From contig WTGG01000011.1 of the NCBI GenBank assembly GCA_011523685.1, forward strand, positions 1 to 64,000: a stretch of 64,000 nt of DNA, read 5' to 3'. The notes below the pieces were generated by a model. It did no database searches, was not told the DNA's origin, and saw only the letters and a list, made by a program, of their open reading frames with translations. Source of the DNA: Coxiellaceae bacterium. GTDB taxonomy: Bacteria; Pseudomonadota; Gammaproteobacteria; Coxiellales; Coxiellaceae. Within the stretch, counting starts at the first letter, position 1. Every line of letters begins with the position of its first letter. Shown piece by piece: positions 1-8,747 of this stretch. The translations under genes were made by a program, and so were the position numbers.

Positions 1-285
<285 letters not shown>

Positions 286-366
286 GCAACCTTAAATGGT
301 TTTTAGCTGTAACTAACTTAGTTATCTTTATCAGTTTATTTGCAACATTATTTGTTGCAACCAGTT

Positions 367-482
367 TCCTGGCGGCAATAGCGAGTGGGAACCACCTGAT
401 TCCATTTCGAACTCAGTAGTGAAAACACTTTGCGCCGATGATAGTGTGGGGGTTCCCATGTGAAAGTAGGTCACCGCCAGGA
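367..482 (+). rRNA. rrf: 5S ribosomal RNA
   Basis: About 116 bases closely match bacterial 5S rRNA. The 5' segment CCTGGCGGCAATAGCG pairs with the 3' segment CACCGCCAGG to form helix I, and the conserved core CGAACTCAG and GCGCCGATGATAGTGTGGG lie between them. It follows the 23S gene by about 80 bases, with no tRNA gene between or after, so this rRNA operon ends 23S-5S-terminator. Ends are set by pairing of the termini and may be off by one or two bases. Confidence 0.97.
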
Positions 483-492
483 TTTTTATGAC

Positions 493-530
493 AAAACCCT
501 TTGTGTGTAAAAACTCAAAGGGTTTTTTTT
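493..530 (+). terminator. Rho-independent terminator of the rRNA operon
   Basis: A perfect 10-base inverted repeat, AAACCCTTTG (494-503) and CAAAGGGTTT (515-524), with an 11-base loop is followed by a run of eight T. It lies directly after 5S rRNA and separates it from the convergent alsS-like gene. Confidence 0.9.
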
Positions 531-548
531 ATGCTTTAATTTATCTCA

Positions 549-2210
549 TTAGTGAACAACTGTATGGTCGCTGCTCATCTCAAATAAGTAATGGTTGTCA
601 TTATAATTTATGGGTACTTCAACTAGTATCGGGCCTTTATGATCTTTACCTTCTTTGATGATGCTAGGGATTTGCTTTGCATCCTCAAGTTTATATCCTT
701 TGGCCCCAAAGCTTTCTGCAAATTTCACATAGTCAATCTCGCCAAATTTTACTGCTGCTGATCTATCGTATTTTATATTTTGCTGCTCTTTTACCATGTT
801 GTAGTAACCGTCGGCCCATATAAAGTGTATAAAATTTGCCTTTTCTCTAACTGCAGTTTCTAACTCCATAGCTGAGAAAAGAAAGCCTCCGTCCCCAGAG
901 ATACTAATGATATTATCTTTTTTTGCGTAATGTGCAGCAATAGCCCAGGGTAATGCAACGCCAAGTGTTTGTTGTCCGTTGCTGGTTAGTAATGACCTTG
1001 GTGAATGAACTTTTAAATTATCTGCAATCCACATGTAATGCGTCCCAATATCAGATATTACGATAGTCTCTTCGGTTATTATTTTTTGTAGTTCATTTAT
1101 GAATTCTATGGGGTGAACCTTGCCTGGCTGATTATCAAATTTGATTAATTTCTTTTCATTAAAGGTATTTTTAATTTCATGGAGTTCTTTTCTTATTTCT
1201 TTATTTGTAGGTAATACATTTTTTATTGCTTTGATATTTTTTCGAATGCTTCCAAGGCAGTTTTCTATTGGATTGTAATGTTCTCTTATAAGAGGGATGT
1301 ATTCATTAATGTGAATGATCCTTTGTTTGCCCGGTGAGCACCAGATTTCTGGATCGTACTCTATCGGATCAAATCCTATGGTGATAATAAGATCGCTAGC
1401 ATCAATTATTGCGTCTCCTAACTGATTTTTAAATAGCCCTATTCGGCCAAACCACACTGACTCAAGTTCTTTTGTTATTACTCCTGTTCCTTGAAATGTT
1501 GATACACAGGGTATCTTGTAGTGTTCTAATAGTGATCTTATTTCAGCGCAATTCTTGTCATGAGATGCTTCATTGCCAAGAATTAATAGCGGTGAATTAG
1601 CTTTCTGAATATTGTCACATATATTTTTTATTGTTTCTTCACATGCTCTTGTTTTTTCTATATGTAGAGGTCTAGTATTATCATTACTTTCAGGCCTTGT
1701 TTCGGTGAGAATGTTTTGAGGTATGCTTATAAAACATGCTCCTTGTTTAGGGGTAACTGCCTTTAAGAAACTGTTTGTTATACTTTCTGATACTGTGTTA
1801 ATGCTATTGATTTCTATACTGTGCTTTGTTGCATGTTCTATAATTTGTTTGTTTTCTGCGGCTTGGTGCGTGGATTTGTGAAGCATATCTAAAGGGGCAT
1901 TACCTCCGATAGCAATTACAGGGTCGCCTTCACTAGTTGCGGTTAGTAAACCAGTTGTTAGGTTGCCAATTCCTGGGCCAGACGTCACGATGACGACACC
2001 AGGTTTCCCTGTTAATCTTCCATAGGCTGCGGCCATAAATGCTGCATTTTGCTCATGGCGGCAAACTATCATTTTAATTGTCGTGTCTAATAGGGCGTTA
2101 TGAAGCGCATCAATCTTAGCGCCTGGTATTGTGAATACACGTTCTACCTCATGATCAACTAAACACTGTGCAATGATTTGAGCACCAGAGAGAATTTCTT
2201 TTTTAGACAT
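549..2210 (-). CDS. alsS: acetolactate synthase, catabolic AlsS/BudB type
   Basis: A thiamine-diphosphate enzyme that condenses two pyruvates to 2-acetolactate, usually on the way to acetoin in the cytoplasm. The 553-residue protein has the family's three-domain plan. The pyrimidine-binding domain carries IPGAKIDA and the catalytic glutamate Glu53 in RHEQNAAFMA. The central domain contains GFDPIEYDPEIW, typical of AlsS. The C-terminal domain has the ThDP/Mg motif beginning GDGGFLFSAMELE. The RFDDRVTG motif of FAD-dependent biosynthetic IlvB is absent, so the FAD-free catabolic type is favoured. An upstream in-frame ATG at 2261 exists, but the ATG at 2210 is preceded by an AGGG ribosome site and matches the family N-terminus. 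It converges on the rRNA operon and is divergent from a DoxX-like gene. Confidence 0.9.
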   Translation of the reverse strand: MSKKEILSGAQIIAQCLVDHEVERVFTIPGAKIDALHNALLDTTIKMIVCRHEQNAAFMAAAYGRLTGKPGVVIVTSGPGIGNLTTGLLTATSEGDPVIAIGGNAPLDMLHKSTHQAAENKQIIEHATKHSIEINSINTVSESITNSFLKAVTPKQGACFISIPQNILTETRPESNDNTRPLHIEKTRACEETIKNICDNIQKANSPLLILGNEASHDKNCAEIRSLLEHYKIPCVSTFQGTGVITKELESVWFGRIGLFKNQLGDAIIDASDLIITIGFDPIEYDPEIWCSPGKQRIIHINEYIPLIREHYNPIENCLGSIRKNIKAIKNVLPTNKEIRKELHEIKNTFNEKKLIKFDNQPGKVHPIEFINELQKIITEETIVISDIGTHYMWIADNLKVHSPRSLLTSNGQQTLGVALPWAIAAHYAKKDNIISISGDGGFLFSAMELETAVREKANFIHFIWADGYYNMVKEQQNIKYDRSAAVKFGEIDYVKFAESFGAKGYKLEDAKQIPSIIKEGKDHKGPILVEVPINYNDNHYLFEMSSDHTVVH

Positions 2211-2313
2211 CGGTATACCCTGAATTGATGATATTTGATGAATAGTATATAAGATAATCATTTATGTGTAAATTTAATATTATTTTAAGTTATTACATCT
2301 ATTGGGGGAGGTC

Positions 2314-2742
2314 ATGGAAGTTATTTTAGAAGTTATTGGGCTTGTTTTAGTTGGTTTTTATTTTGTCTTTTTTGTTTTTTGGAATTTTCATTTTAGGATC
2401 CCATGTATAGATGTTATTAAAAATGCTCATGTTCCATTTCCTCGGTTTGTCTTTGCGACTGGTTTAATTGTTGAGGGATTATGTGGCTTATTAATTATAT
2501 TTGAAGCCTTTCTTCTGGCGTTTTTTCCGGGGTCATTGTTTCTTAGTCCGTATTTGCTGATTGTCCCTGCAGGCGTTTTAATGATTTTTATTCTCAGTGC
2601 GACCTTTTTATTTCATCGTTTTTGGGAACTTGAGCCAGGAATGGTGCGTCTGCTGAATACCATTATTTTTATAGGTAACTTTACCATTTCTTTGTCTGCA
2701 GTGTGTTTTGTAATGATGCTAGGTGTTTCCTGGTTGGGGTAA
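2314..2742 (+). CDS. small four-helix membrane protein, DoxX-like
   Basis: A very hydrophobic 142-residue protein with about four membrane segments, near residues 4-25, 45-65, 75-100 and 115-140. Its length, topology and the short polar loop with FHRFWELEPG between the third and fourth helices resemble the DoxX/YphA family of small inner-membrane proteins, whose biochemical role is mostly unclear. The ATG at 2314 sits behind a strong GGGGGAGG ribosome site; a TTG four codons upstream (2302) would overlap that site and is unlikely. It is transcribed away from alsS with about 100 bases between the starts, so the two may share a divergent control region. Family assignment is by pattern only. Confidence 0.65.
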   Translation: MEVILEVIGLVLVGFYFVFFVFWNFHFRIPCIDVIKNAHVPFPRFVFATGLIVEGLCGLLIIFEAFLLAFFPGSLFLSPYLLIVPAGVLMIFILSATFLFHRFWELEPGMVRLLNTIIFIGNFTISLSAVCFVMMLGVSWLG

Positions 2743-2831
2743 TTGTAGTTATGCGGATAGTTAATTGAGTGACATAAGAAAGTTATATAATCTGATTTGG
2801 TATATTTTAATGTAATGTTCGGAGTTGTTTT

Positions 2832-3632
2832 ATGAAACTAGAATTGAAGCATGAGCTACCATATGAACTGGATGTAATTGGGTCAGTAAATAATGCAATT
2901 CAGGGTAATGTGCCTAAATATCTTAAAGGCCAAAAATTCAATGCATCTGACTATAGTTTTGGTTTTAACTTAGCTTCACCAAATTCTATTGAGAGTATGG
3001 GGGAGTCGGTTATTGTCAATAATAAATGTTATGCTAATGACTCAGATCCCAATTCTCTTAGCTACAATACAACGATTTCAGGAGAATCTTTCTTTACTTC
3101 GGCAATGCTAACTTTGCCAAGAGATACAAAAGAAAACTACATTTTATCTCTATCTGATTCTAGTAATGAAATATCTTATTATGCTCTCTTAAAGAATGTT
3201 TTTGATAAGGTCAAAAAGCCTTTTGTCCTTGTTGCTCATGTCTCTTTTAAATCACTCCACGCCACAGCTATTTCAAAGGCACCGATCTATAATAAGAATA
3301 TTTTTGAAAACAAAGACGAATATTATTGTATGCCAGAGGCTCACTTGAAAAGCACGCATGCTTTCATTATTGCTTGCATAGCTGACTTTTCACTTGTCGA
3401 TAATGTGGATCTTTATAATGGCTTAGAGTTAGTGTTGTATAATAACCCTATGGATAAAAAACAATCTCTGAATATTCATACGCACGCCATCACATTGAAA
3501 AATGCGATAGAGTCATATGAGGAAATCACCCCCAAAATAGTTGATAAAACACTGCATGTTTTTTCTGAGCAAACAGTTATTCAAGCTTTAAAAGGAGAGG
3601 TTTATATGATTAGGGGTCTACGGTCAATTTGA
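2832..3632 (+). CDS. divergent acetolactate-decarboxylase-like protein lacking metal-ligand histidines
   Basis: A 266-residue soluble protein with no strong identity to a named family, but its layout can be aligned by eye with alpha-acetolactate decarboxylase (AlsD/BudA). GESVIVNNKCY near residue 57 parallels the AlsD segment GEMVVLDGKVY. KPFVLVAHVSFKSLHAT near 136 parallels the AlsD strand FYAVRIDGTFxSVxTR. The C-terminal part matches in spacing. The AlsD YHLHF metal-binding strand is replaced by LELVLYNN, so a standard zinc site is missing; an HTH tripeptide occurs a little later, near residue 215. It lies two genes from alsS, which makes the resemblance suggestive. It could be an inactive or repurposed relative, or unrelated. 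The ATG has a GGAG ten bases upstream. Confidence 0.4.
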   Translation: MKLELKHELPYELDVIGSVNNAIQGNVPKYLKGQKFNASDYSFGFNLASPNSIESMGESVIVNNKCYANDSDPNSLSYNTTISGESFFTSAMLTLPRDTKENYILSLSDSSNEISYYALLKNVFDKVKKPFVLVAHVSFKSLHATAISKAPIYNKNIFENKDEYYCMPEAHLKSTHAFIIACIADFSLVDNVDLYNGLELVLYNNPMDKKQSLNIHTHAITLKNAIESYEEITPKIVDKTLHVFSEQTVIQALKGEVYMIRGLRSI

Positions 3633-3830
3633 TTATTCATATATTTTAAGATAAGCATGTTTATATATTCACTCAAATCATGGGAAGTTTATTGTTACGA
3701 GTGACTTTTATCAGTTATGAATAACATTATTTATTAGTATGATCATTGATTTTTGCAGTAATCGTCAATATTTAGGTGGTGCTGTTAGTGCGTGTTTAAA
3801 AAAAACAGTGAAAGCTAATTTTTTGTTCGG

Positions 3831-4106
3831 GTGAATGTTGAGTGTGCTTTTGGCGATATTTATGGTGATCCTGATTCTTCCTTGAATGATAGGACTCGAG
3901 AGATGATTACTTTAGCTGCATTGACGGTTCAAGGGTTATCCATGGCGGCTTTTAAAGTTCATGTAATATCAGCTTTGAATGTGGGTGTAAGACCTCAAGA
4001 AATTATTGACATTATTACTCAAATGATTGCCTATTGTGGTTTCCCGGCCGCCACACAAGCGATGGTTGCTGCGCTAGAGATCATGGAAGAACAAGGTGTT
4101 ATTTAA
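3831..4106 (+). CDS. carboxymuconolactone-decarboxylase-family protein, N-terminally short
   Basis: A 91-residue all-alpha protein of the CMD/AhpD-like family. Recognisable parts are FGDIYGDPDSSLNDRTREMI, ITLAALTVQG, KVHVISALNVGV and the C-terminal QMIAYCGFPAATQAM. Family members of this type are usually about 110-130 residues, with an N-terminal helix before the FGDIY segment. Here an in-frame TAA lies at 3816-3818, so translation could begin only at the GTG at 3831. No good ribosome site precedes that codon. The catalytic CxxC pair of AhpD is absent, as in many CMD proteins. It may be a small functional protein or a 5'-truncated remnant. Confidence 0.55.
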   Translation: MNVECAFGDIYGDPDSSLNDRTREMITLAALTVQGLSMAAFKVHVISALNVGVRPQEIIDIITQMIAYCGFPAATQAMVAALEIMEEQGVI

Positions 4107-4130
4107 ATCGTAAATCGATGTCACTTATTC

Positions 4131-4159
4131 CTTTCAGAGTTTTTTAGGACTGGTATAAT
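4131..4159 (+). promoter_or_regulatory. extended -10 promoter of the GH3 gene
   Basis: TGGTATAAT (4151-4159) is a perfect -10 hexamer with the TGn extension. CTTTCA stands 17 bases upstream (4131-4136) as a weak -35. The expected transcription start is at or next to the ATG at 4166. Confidence 0.6.
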
Positions 4160-4165
4160 CTGACT

Positions 4166-5278
4166 ATGTTTACGTGTCGCTATGGGCATTTAAAGTGTCT
4201 TAAAAGTAAGATCGCATCATTATTAATCATTGGTTTTGAAGGCCAAAGTGCAGACCACTCATTTATAAAGGATCTTTCCAGGTTACCTCACCCAGGGGGA
4301 CTGATTGCTTTTGATCGAAGGTGTGATAGTAACAATCTATCTGAAAATATCGCGAAGAATATTATTGATCCGGTTCAATTAAAGCAACTTAATGATCAAT
4401 TAAAAAACTTATTTCCACATACGCTTATATCGATTGACTCAGAGGGAGGTCTAGATTGGACGGAGTTGGCGAATGGATATCCTATTCGATATGGTGTCAA
4501 TCGTTTAAAGGTCAGTGCTGGCTTTCCTGCAACCCACTGCGCTTATCAATTAGGGCAATTATATCAGGATGGAAAAGTAGATGAGGCAAAGCAGTGTTGC
4601 GATAATATTGCAAAGCTTTTATTTGATCTAAACTTTAATTGTGTGTATGCCCCTGTCGTTGATATCCATAGTGAGCAGTGTCCCATTATCGGTCAGATCC
4701 ATAGAAGTTTCTCATCGAGTATTGACGTCGTAACAAACTGTGCAAAGTTATTTATTGATGCTTGCCGTCACTATGATATTCAGTGTTGCTTGAAGCATTA
4801 TCCGGGTCATGGCAGTGCTTTGGGTGATACGCATTTAGGACAGGTAGACATTACGGCACTATGGTCTGACGACGAACTTAAGCCTTATGATGAATTGGCA
4901 AGTCACTGTGGTATGGTGATGATGTCACATGTGATTCATCGTGATTTTGATGATCAGCCAGTGAGTTTATCAAAGCATTGGGTTGATCGATTGCGATCCG
5001 CGGGTTTCGATGGTGTGATTATTACCGATGATATTCAAATGGCTGCTACTGCTGAAATGATGTCATCAGCTTCCAAGCAGTCATTAGCCGAACTAGTGTT
5101 GCGAGCTTTTATCGCGGGTAATGATACGGTGATCATCGGTGGTCAGTTGGCATCATTTTCATTATCAGATTATGAATATCTGTTAGATTTTCTTGAGCAA
5201 AGTATTTTATCAGGTCGCTGGACTTATGATGATTTTGAGGCTTCTTTAAATCGCGTCAATAAAAGACGTTTGGGTTGA
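4166..5278 (+). CDS. glycoside hydrolase family 3, NagZ-like beta-N-acetylhexosaminidase
   Basis: A single-domain GH3 (beta/alpha)8 enzyme of 370 residues. NagZ proteins remove N-acetylglucosamine from anhydromuropeptides in the cytoplasm during cell-wall recycling. Visible motifs are GLIAFDR near 50, SIDSEGG near 93, KHYPGHGSALGDTHLG near 210-226 (the NagZ loop whose Asp-x-His pair is the general acid/base) and VIITDDIQM near 290 carrying the nucleophilic aspartate. There is no signal peptide, which fits a cytoplasmic enzyme. NagZ of this form is usually about 340 residues; the extra length is mainly N-terminal. The -10 element ends only six bases before the ATG and no Shine-Dalgarno site is seen. 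Another GH3 specificity is possible, so no symbol is given. Confidence 0.8.
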   Translation: MFTCRYGHLKCLKSKIASLLIIGFEGQSADHSFIKDLSRLPHPGGLIAFDRRCDSNNLSENIAKNIIDPVQLKQLNDQLKNLFPHTLISIDSEGGLDWTELANGYPIRYGVNRLKVSAGFPATHCAYQLGQLYQDGKVDEAKQCCDNIAKLLFDLNFNCVYAPVVDIHSEQCPIIGQIHRSFSSSIDVVTNCAKLFIDACRHYDIQCCLKHYPGHGSALGDTHLGQVDITALWSDDELKPYDELASHCGMVMMSHVIHRDFDDQPVSLSKHWVDRLRSAGFDGVIITDDIQMAATAEMMSSASKQSLAELVLRAFIAGNDTVIIGGQLASFSLSDYEYLLDFLEQSILSGRWTYDDFEASLNRVNKRRLG

Positions 5279-5447
5279 TCTTGTTTTTTGATTGATTGGT
5301 TATAATTTGCACTGGTTTTTTCTTAAAGCAGTATTATCTGTGCTTTTTTGACACTTATTGTCTATTTTTAATATCAAAATAAGATTTTTTCTTTATCATC
5401 ACTAGGCTTTTATATCAATTAGAACGCCTATTTCGGGGAGTAAAAAA

Positions 5448-5789
5448 ATGGGAAAATTTTCACCAGTAAAAGAACGCTGTAGCCAAGCCAGTATAGCGAA
5501 AAGCTCATTCTTTAAAGATCGTCATAACTTTGATGAGCAGTTTAAAACAATGATGGATAAGATTACCAATATTCTACAAACAGATTCTACATGTAGGGAA
5601 AGTGAAAGAAGTTATTCAGAGGGTAACGTGAGTAAATGTTATTGTGACGGCAAAGCATTACTGGTAAAGCTGAGAGCTAATCATATGAATAAGTACGGGA
5701 AAACACTTGCTAAAAAGTTACATAAGTTAAATGGTTTTATGGTGCGTTTTAAAAATACTGAGAAAGAAGTTGGTTGTTCTTTAACCTAG
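5448..5789 (+). CDS. orphan small protein, function unknown
   Basis: A 113-residue basic protein with a strong GGGGAG ribosome site seven bases before the ATG. It has no signal peptide or membrane segment. Cysteines are scattered (C13, C50, C65, C67, C111), and the C-terminal half is lysine-rich, ending in a helix-like stretch around LAKKLHKLNG. I recognise no family. A TATAAT hexamer at 5301-5306 is the best nearby promoter candidate. It is followed after 86 bases by another orphan gene on the same strand. Confidence 0.6.
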   Translation: MGKFSPVKERCSQASIAKSSFFKDRHNFDEQFKTMMDKITNILQTDSTCRESERSYSEGNVSKCYCDGKALLVKLRANHMNKYGKTLAKKLHKLNGFMVRFKNTEKEVGCSLT

Positions 5790-5875
5790 GGTTTCATAAA
5801 AGTCGGTTGGATTAAGTCTATACCGATCTCTTATTTGTCTTGTGCAATCAGTGTAATGAGTTATGAGTATTAGTT

Positions 5876-7195
5876 ATGAGAGTAAATAAGGAGCCAGATA
5901 CACCTGAAGTATTAAGGCAGCTATCTAGTAGTCATTGCTTGCATAAGTTCTGTTTTCTTTTTGGTCGTGGCGTTGCAGTCAGTTTATTTTCTACAGCTTC
6001 CTCCCTGTCTTTGCCTGTTGTTTTGATTGCTCTGCTACAAAAGTATTCGATCAATTTAACGAACTTTGAAAAAAATATATATCCAGTTATACCCTATGGT
6101 TTATTGGTGGTATGTCGCTCATGGCTAGTCTCAAATGGTTTGGTAAACCGCTTGAATGGTAAAGAAGATCGACCTATCTTACCGTTAACACATGAAGATG
6201 CTCGCTCGGATCATTCGCGAGTGATATTAGCTTTGCTAGCTAATCTTTCGAGTATTACTAATGTCATGTTAGTCGTGATGTTTAGTGCCAAAGAAGCACA
6301 TATAGCAGTGCAATGTGCATTGTTTATTGTTTCTGGCGGACTTAATTACTTACTCGAATTATATACGGATGTTGTCGATAGTTTTCGCAAGCATGTTGAG
6401 TACTGTGATGATCAAGGTGTTGATGTTAAGCCTCTATTTCAGCAGCCTTTAGTGAGATCTGTATATAGTTATTCAGACAAGGTCGCTGTTTGTATTCGTG
6501 AGTTACTGCCAGTGTTTAGAGGTTTTGTCAGATCTCGTGCCTTTTTGGAGGTGATGAAAGGTTATGTGAAAGAGCGCAATATAGCATTACAGATTGTTTG
6601 TTATTTATTATCAGTGTTAATTTATTGCGCGTCGGCGTATTCCTGTGGCTTTGAGTTAATTCAATTGCGAGATAATATTGAAAGTATGGGGAAAACTTTC
6701 GTCGTGAAGAATTGTTTATCACATTCCTCAAGTTACTTATTGCAGTTCTTAGGGCGTGTCTGTAGCGGTCAAGTTTTTATGGATGTTGCGCAAATAGGTT
6801 TAACTCAGTTGATGAGCTTTTATGGGGTATTGCTTTTTAGTGCTATAGGTTCTATGTCTTTAATTAAAATCATCATGACGATCTACCTCAGCAGTAATGA
6901 TCGATCAGCTGTTGTTAATGGTCATGAAGGCTTGGTTATGCAGTATTATTTGGGGTGTGAAAAAGCATTAAGTTTAGCGCCTATGATTGATATCGCTGTG
7001 ATTGGTTTATCTGTGATTTTAGGGTGTTTGAGCACTTATTCACAAAAGTCGACACTATCACAATACTCAACTTTATTAGGTGTTTATTCATCTGCGCGAG
7101 TTCATCAAGCATGTGACCTTCCTTCTGAAGGAGATGTTGATTGTAACGAAAATAAAAATGGGTCAATAGGTGTAGTCGCAATGCCCATGACATAA
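5876..7195 (+). CDS. orphan multi-pass membrane protein
   Basis: A 439-residue protein with about seven hydrophobic segments, near residues 33-55, 67-84, 114-138, 142-163, 236-262, 310-336 and 370-390, and a hydrophilic middle loop of about 70 residues (165-235). No transporter or enzyme motif is recognised. There is no cleavable signal, and the first 30 residues are polar. The ribosome site is weak, so the start is uncertain. It lies downstream of another orphan gene and directly upstream of a decayed stretch, which suggests a lineage-specific or acquired segment. Confidence 0.65.
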   Translation: MRVNKEPDTPEVLRQLSSSHCLHKFCFLFGRGVAVSLFSTASSLSLPVVLIALLQKYSINLTNFEKNIYPVIPYGLLVVCRSWLVSNGLVNRLNGKEDRPILPLTHEDARSDHSRVILALLANLSSITNVMLVVMFSAKEAHIAVQCALFIVSGGLNYLLELYTDVVDSFRKHVEYCDDQGVDVKPLFQQPLVRSVYSYSDKVAVCIRELLPVFRGFVRSRAFLEVMKGYVKERNIALQIVCYLLSVLIYCASAYSCGFELIQLRDNIESMGKTFVVKNCLSHSSSYLLQFLGRVCSGQVFMDVAQIGLTQLMSFYGVLLFSAIGSMSLIKIIMTIYLSSNDRSAVVNGHEGLVMQYYLGCEKALSLAPMIDIAVIGLSVILGCLSTYSQKSTLSQYSTLLGVYSSARVHQACDLPSEGDVDCNENKNGSIGVVAMPMT

Positions 7196-8205
7196 AAAGT
7201 ATCTAGTCGGAAAACACCTTATTATCACGCAACCTTCACACCAACTACACCCTTGCGTTTTATCGACCATCAGCCTATAAACCCGCATGAGCTAGAAACT
7301 CACATCACTGTATCCGATGGCGCTAACCCTAGTGCATCAACTGTATCAGTGCTATCGCTTTTGTGATGCAGGTCATCCTTTTTGGATGTTTTATCGACAA
7401 TGGAAAGATCAAGGCCTGAAGCTTTTAGATGATTTCTCTGCAGGTCGTTATCCAGTGCAGCCTAAGATAGGTTATAACGCCTTTGGCGAATGCCAGCCAC
7501 GTTACACCTTTCAAGATGGCTTGTTTCATAAACTGCACTATCGAATTATAAAGCCCACGTTTAAGCATGATCTAAAAAAATAGATGTCTGATTTAGATTT
7601 GGTAAGAGTGTCGAGGTCACGTTAACCTACAATCAATACGATGTTCCATGGATAAACTAATACAGAAGTAAGAAGAGCAGCGTTTACTAGAGTACAATCG
7701 CATTTCCAGTGCAGATCATCCTGCTTATGTGCAAAGACACTGTTATCGATGGGCCAACTGGTGGCAAAGACAGCATGTACTTCTGACTTCGATAGCGCCC
7801 GGGTCACCTCTGGACCTGCGCATGGCTCCCCCTATACCGCGGCAATCATGACATTAACAGCACTGTCTTTAAACTGCCGCCCCGTTCACGTGTCGAGGCA
7901 ACTCTCATCGCAACACAGACTTACTACTCCAAAATGCTTCGCATTTGTGTTGGTTGTAAATACCTTGAGGTCTACTTTTGGCGTTCTGAATGGGTACGTG
8001 GAGCCATCTGCCTGATCTATATTTATCAAGTCTACTTGTTTCCATGTGGAAGTATCCAAATAATAGGTTAAGGACGGTCACAATTAAACCTACAAAACAA
8101 GTGTTACGGACACTTACATTATAACGATGCTATGTTATTGAGGGATGTTTTATATAGACTGAGACAAAGCTTGGTGGATAATAAAATAGGGTTAAACGGT
8201 GAAAA
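7196..8205. other. about 1 kb without an intact gene; decayed DNA
   Basis: Between the orphan membrane protein and the ssb terminator, no open frame has a convincing start and recognisable product. Short open stretches occur on both strands, and apart from the possible reverse-transcriptase fragment none matches a family I know. The part near 7800-7920 looks locally richer in G+C (CGCCCGGGTCACC, CCGCCCCGTTCACG) than the surroundings. I read it as the remains of a mobile or acquired element. Confidence 0.5.
7317..7583 (+). pseudogene. possible remnant of a reverse-transcriptase N-terminus
   Basis: An 88-codon open stretch contains FYRQWKDQGLKLLDDFSAGR followed by YPVQPKIGYNAFGE and FQDGLFHKLHYRI. 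This spacing (tryptophan, leucine-rich helix, GRY, a hydrophobic position, GE, then D-x-L-x-x-K) resembles the N-terminal part of some bacterial RNA-directed DNA polymerases. The catalytic YxDD part is missing, and the frame closes where the body of such an enzyme should begin. About 120 bases downstream, codons around 7705-7790 in another frame read HPAYVQRHCYRWANWWQ and could be a second fragment. The identification is tentative. Confidence 0.3.
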
Positions 8206-8236
8206 TCACCCAGTCTATTAGATTGAGACTGGGTGA
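8206..8236 (-). terminator. terminator downstream of ssb
   Basis: A perfect 11-base inverted repeat, TCACCCAGTCT (8206-8216) and AGACTGGGTGA (8226-8236), has a nine-base loop. On the minus strand the hairpin is followed by TTTTC. It lies 18 bases after the ssb stop codon. Confidence 0.75.
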
Positions 8237-8253
8237 GTTAATGGGTGGCAACA

Positions 8254-8706
8254 CTAGAATGGGATATCGTCATCTTCAATAGTTGCAGCCATAGGAGCTG
8301 CTGACATATCCGGTGTGCTTTGTTGGTTGCTGTTATTGTTGAATGAGTTGTTATATGAACCACCTTGGCCGCGGCTATCTAGCATTTGCATTTCATTAGC
8401 AATGATTTCTGTTGTATAGCGATCGTTGCCTGATTTATCTTGCCATTTGCGAGTTCTTAGGCTGCCTTCTACGTAGATTTTAGATCCTTTATGTAGATAT
8501 TCGCCAACAATTTCAGCTAAACGATTAAAGAAGGCAACGCGATGCCACTCTGTACGTTCTTGCATTTCGCCAGATTGTTTATCGCGCCAGGAAGAGCTAG
8601 TTGCAATGGTAACATTGGCTACAGCACTGCCGCCTGGTGTGAAACGTACTTCAGGTTCGCCGCCTAAATTGCCGACTAAAATAACTTTGTTGATACCTCT
8701 TGCCAT
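8254..8706 (-). CDS. ssb: single-stranded DNA-binding protein
   Basis: SSB coats single-stranded DNA during replication, repair and recombination. The 150-residue protein begins [20 protein letters not shown], has the OB-fold aromatic residues in SSSWRDKQ and [14 protein letters not shown], and continues through [15 protein letters not shown] flexible Gly/Asn/Gln-rich linker follows from about residue 112. It ends in the acidic tip DDDIPF, the docking peptide for replication and repair partners. The length is shorter than E. coli SSB (178) because the linker is short. The ribosome site GAGGAG is nine bases upstream. A transporter gene lies upstream on the same strand and uvrA lies beyond it. 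Confidence 0.98.
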   Translation of the reverse strand: MARGINKVILVGNLGGEPEVRFTPGGSAVANVTIATSSSWRDKQSGEMQERTEWHRVAFFNRLAEIVGEYLHKGSKIYVEGSLRTRKWQDKSGNDRYTTEIIANEMQMLDSRGQGGSYNNSFNNNSNQQSTPDMSAAPMAATIEDDDIPF

Positions 8707-8747
8707 GTGTTTGCTCCTCGTTATGCACTAATACTAATTACAGAATG

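Noticed and set aside
2832-3632. Functional acetolactate decarboxylase (budA/alsD)
   Set aside because: The HxH metal-binding strand is missing, so the enzyme name is not justified; reported only as a distant relative.
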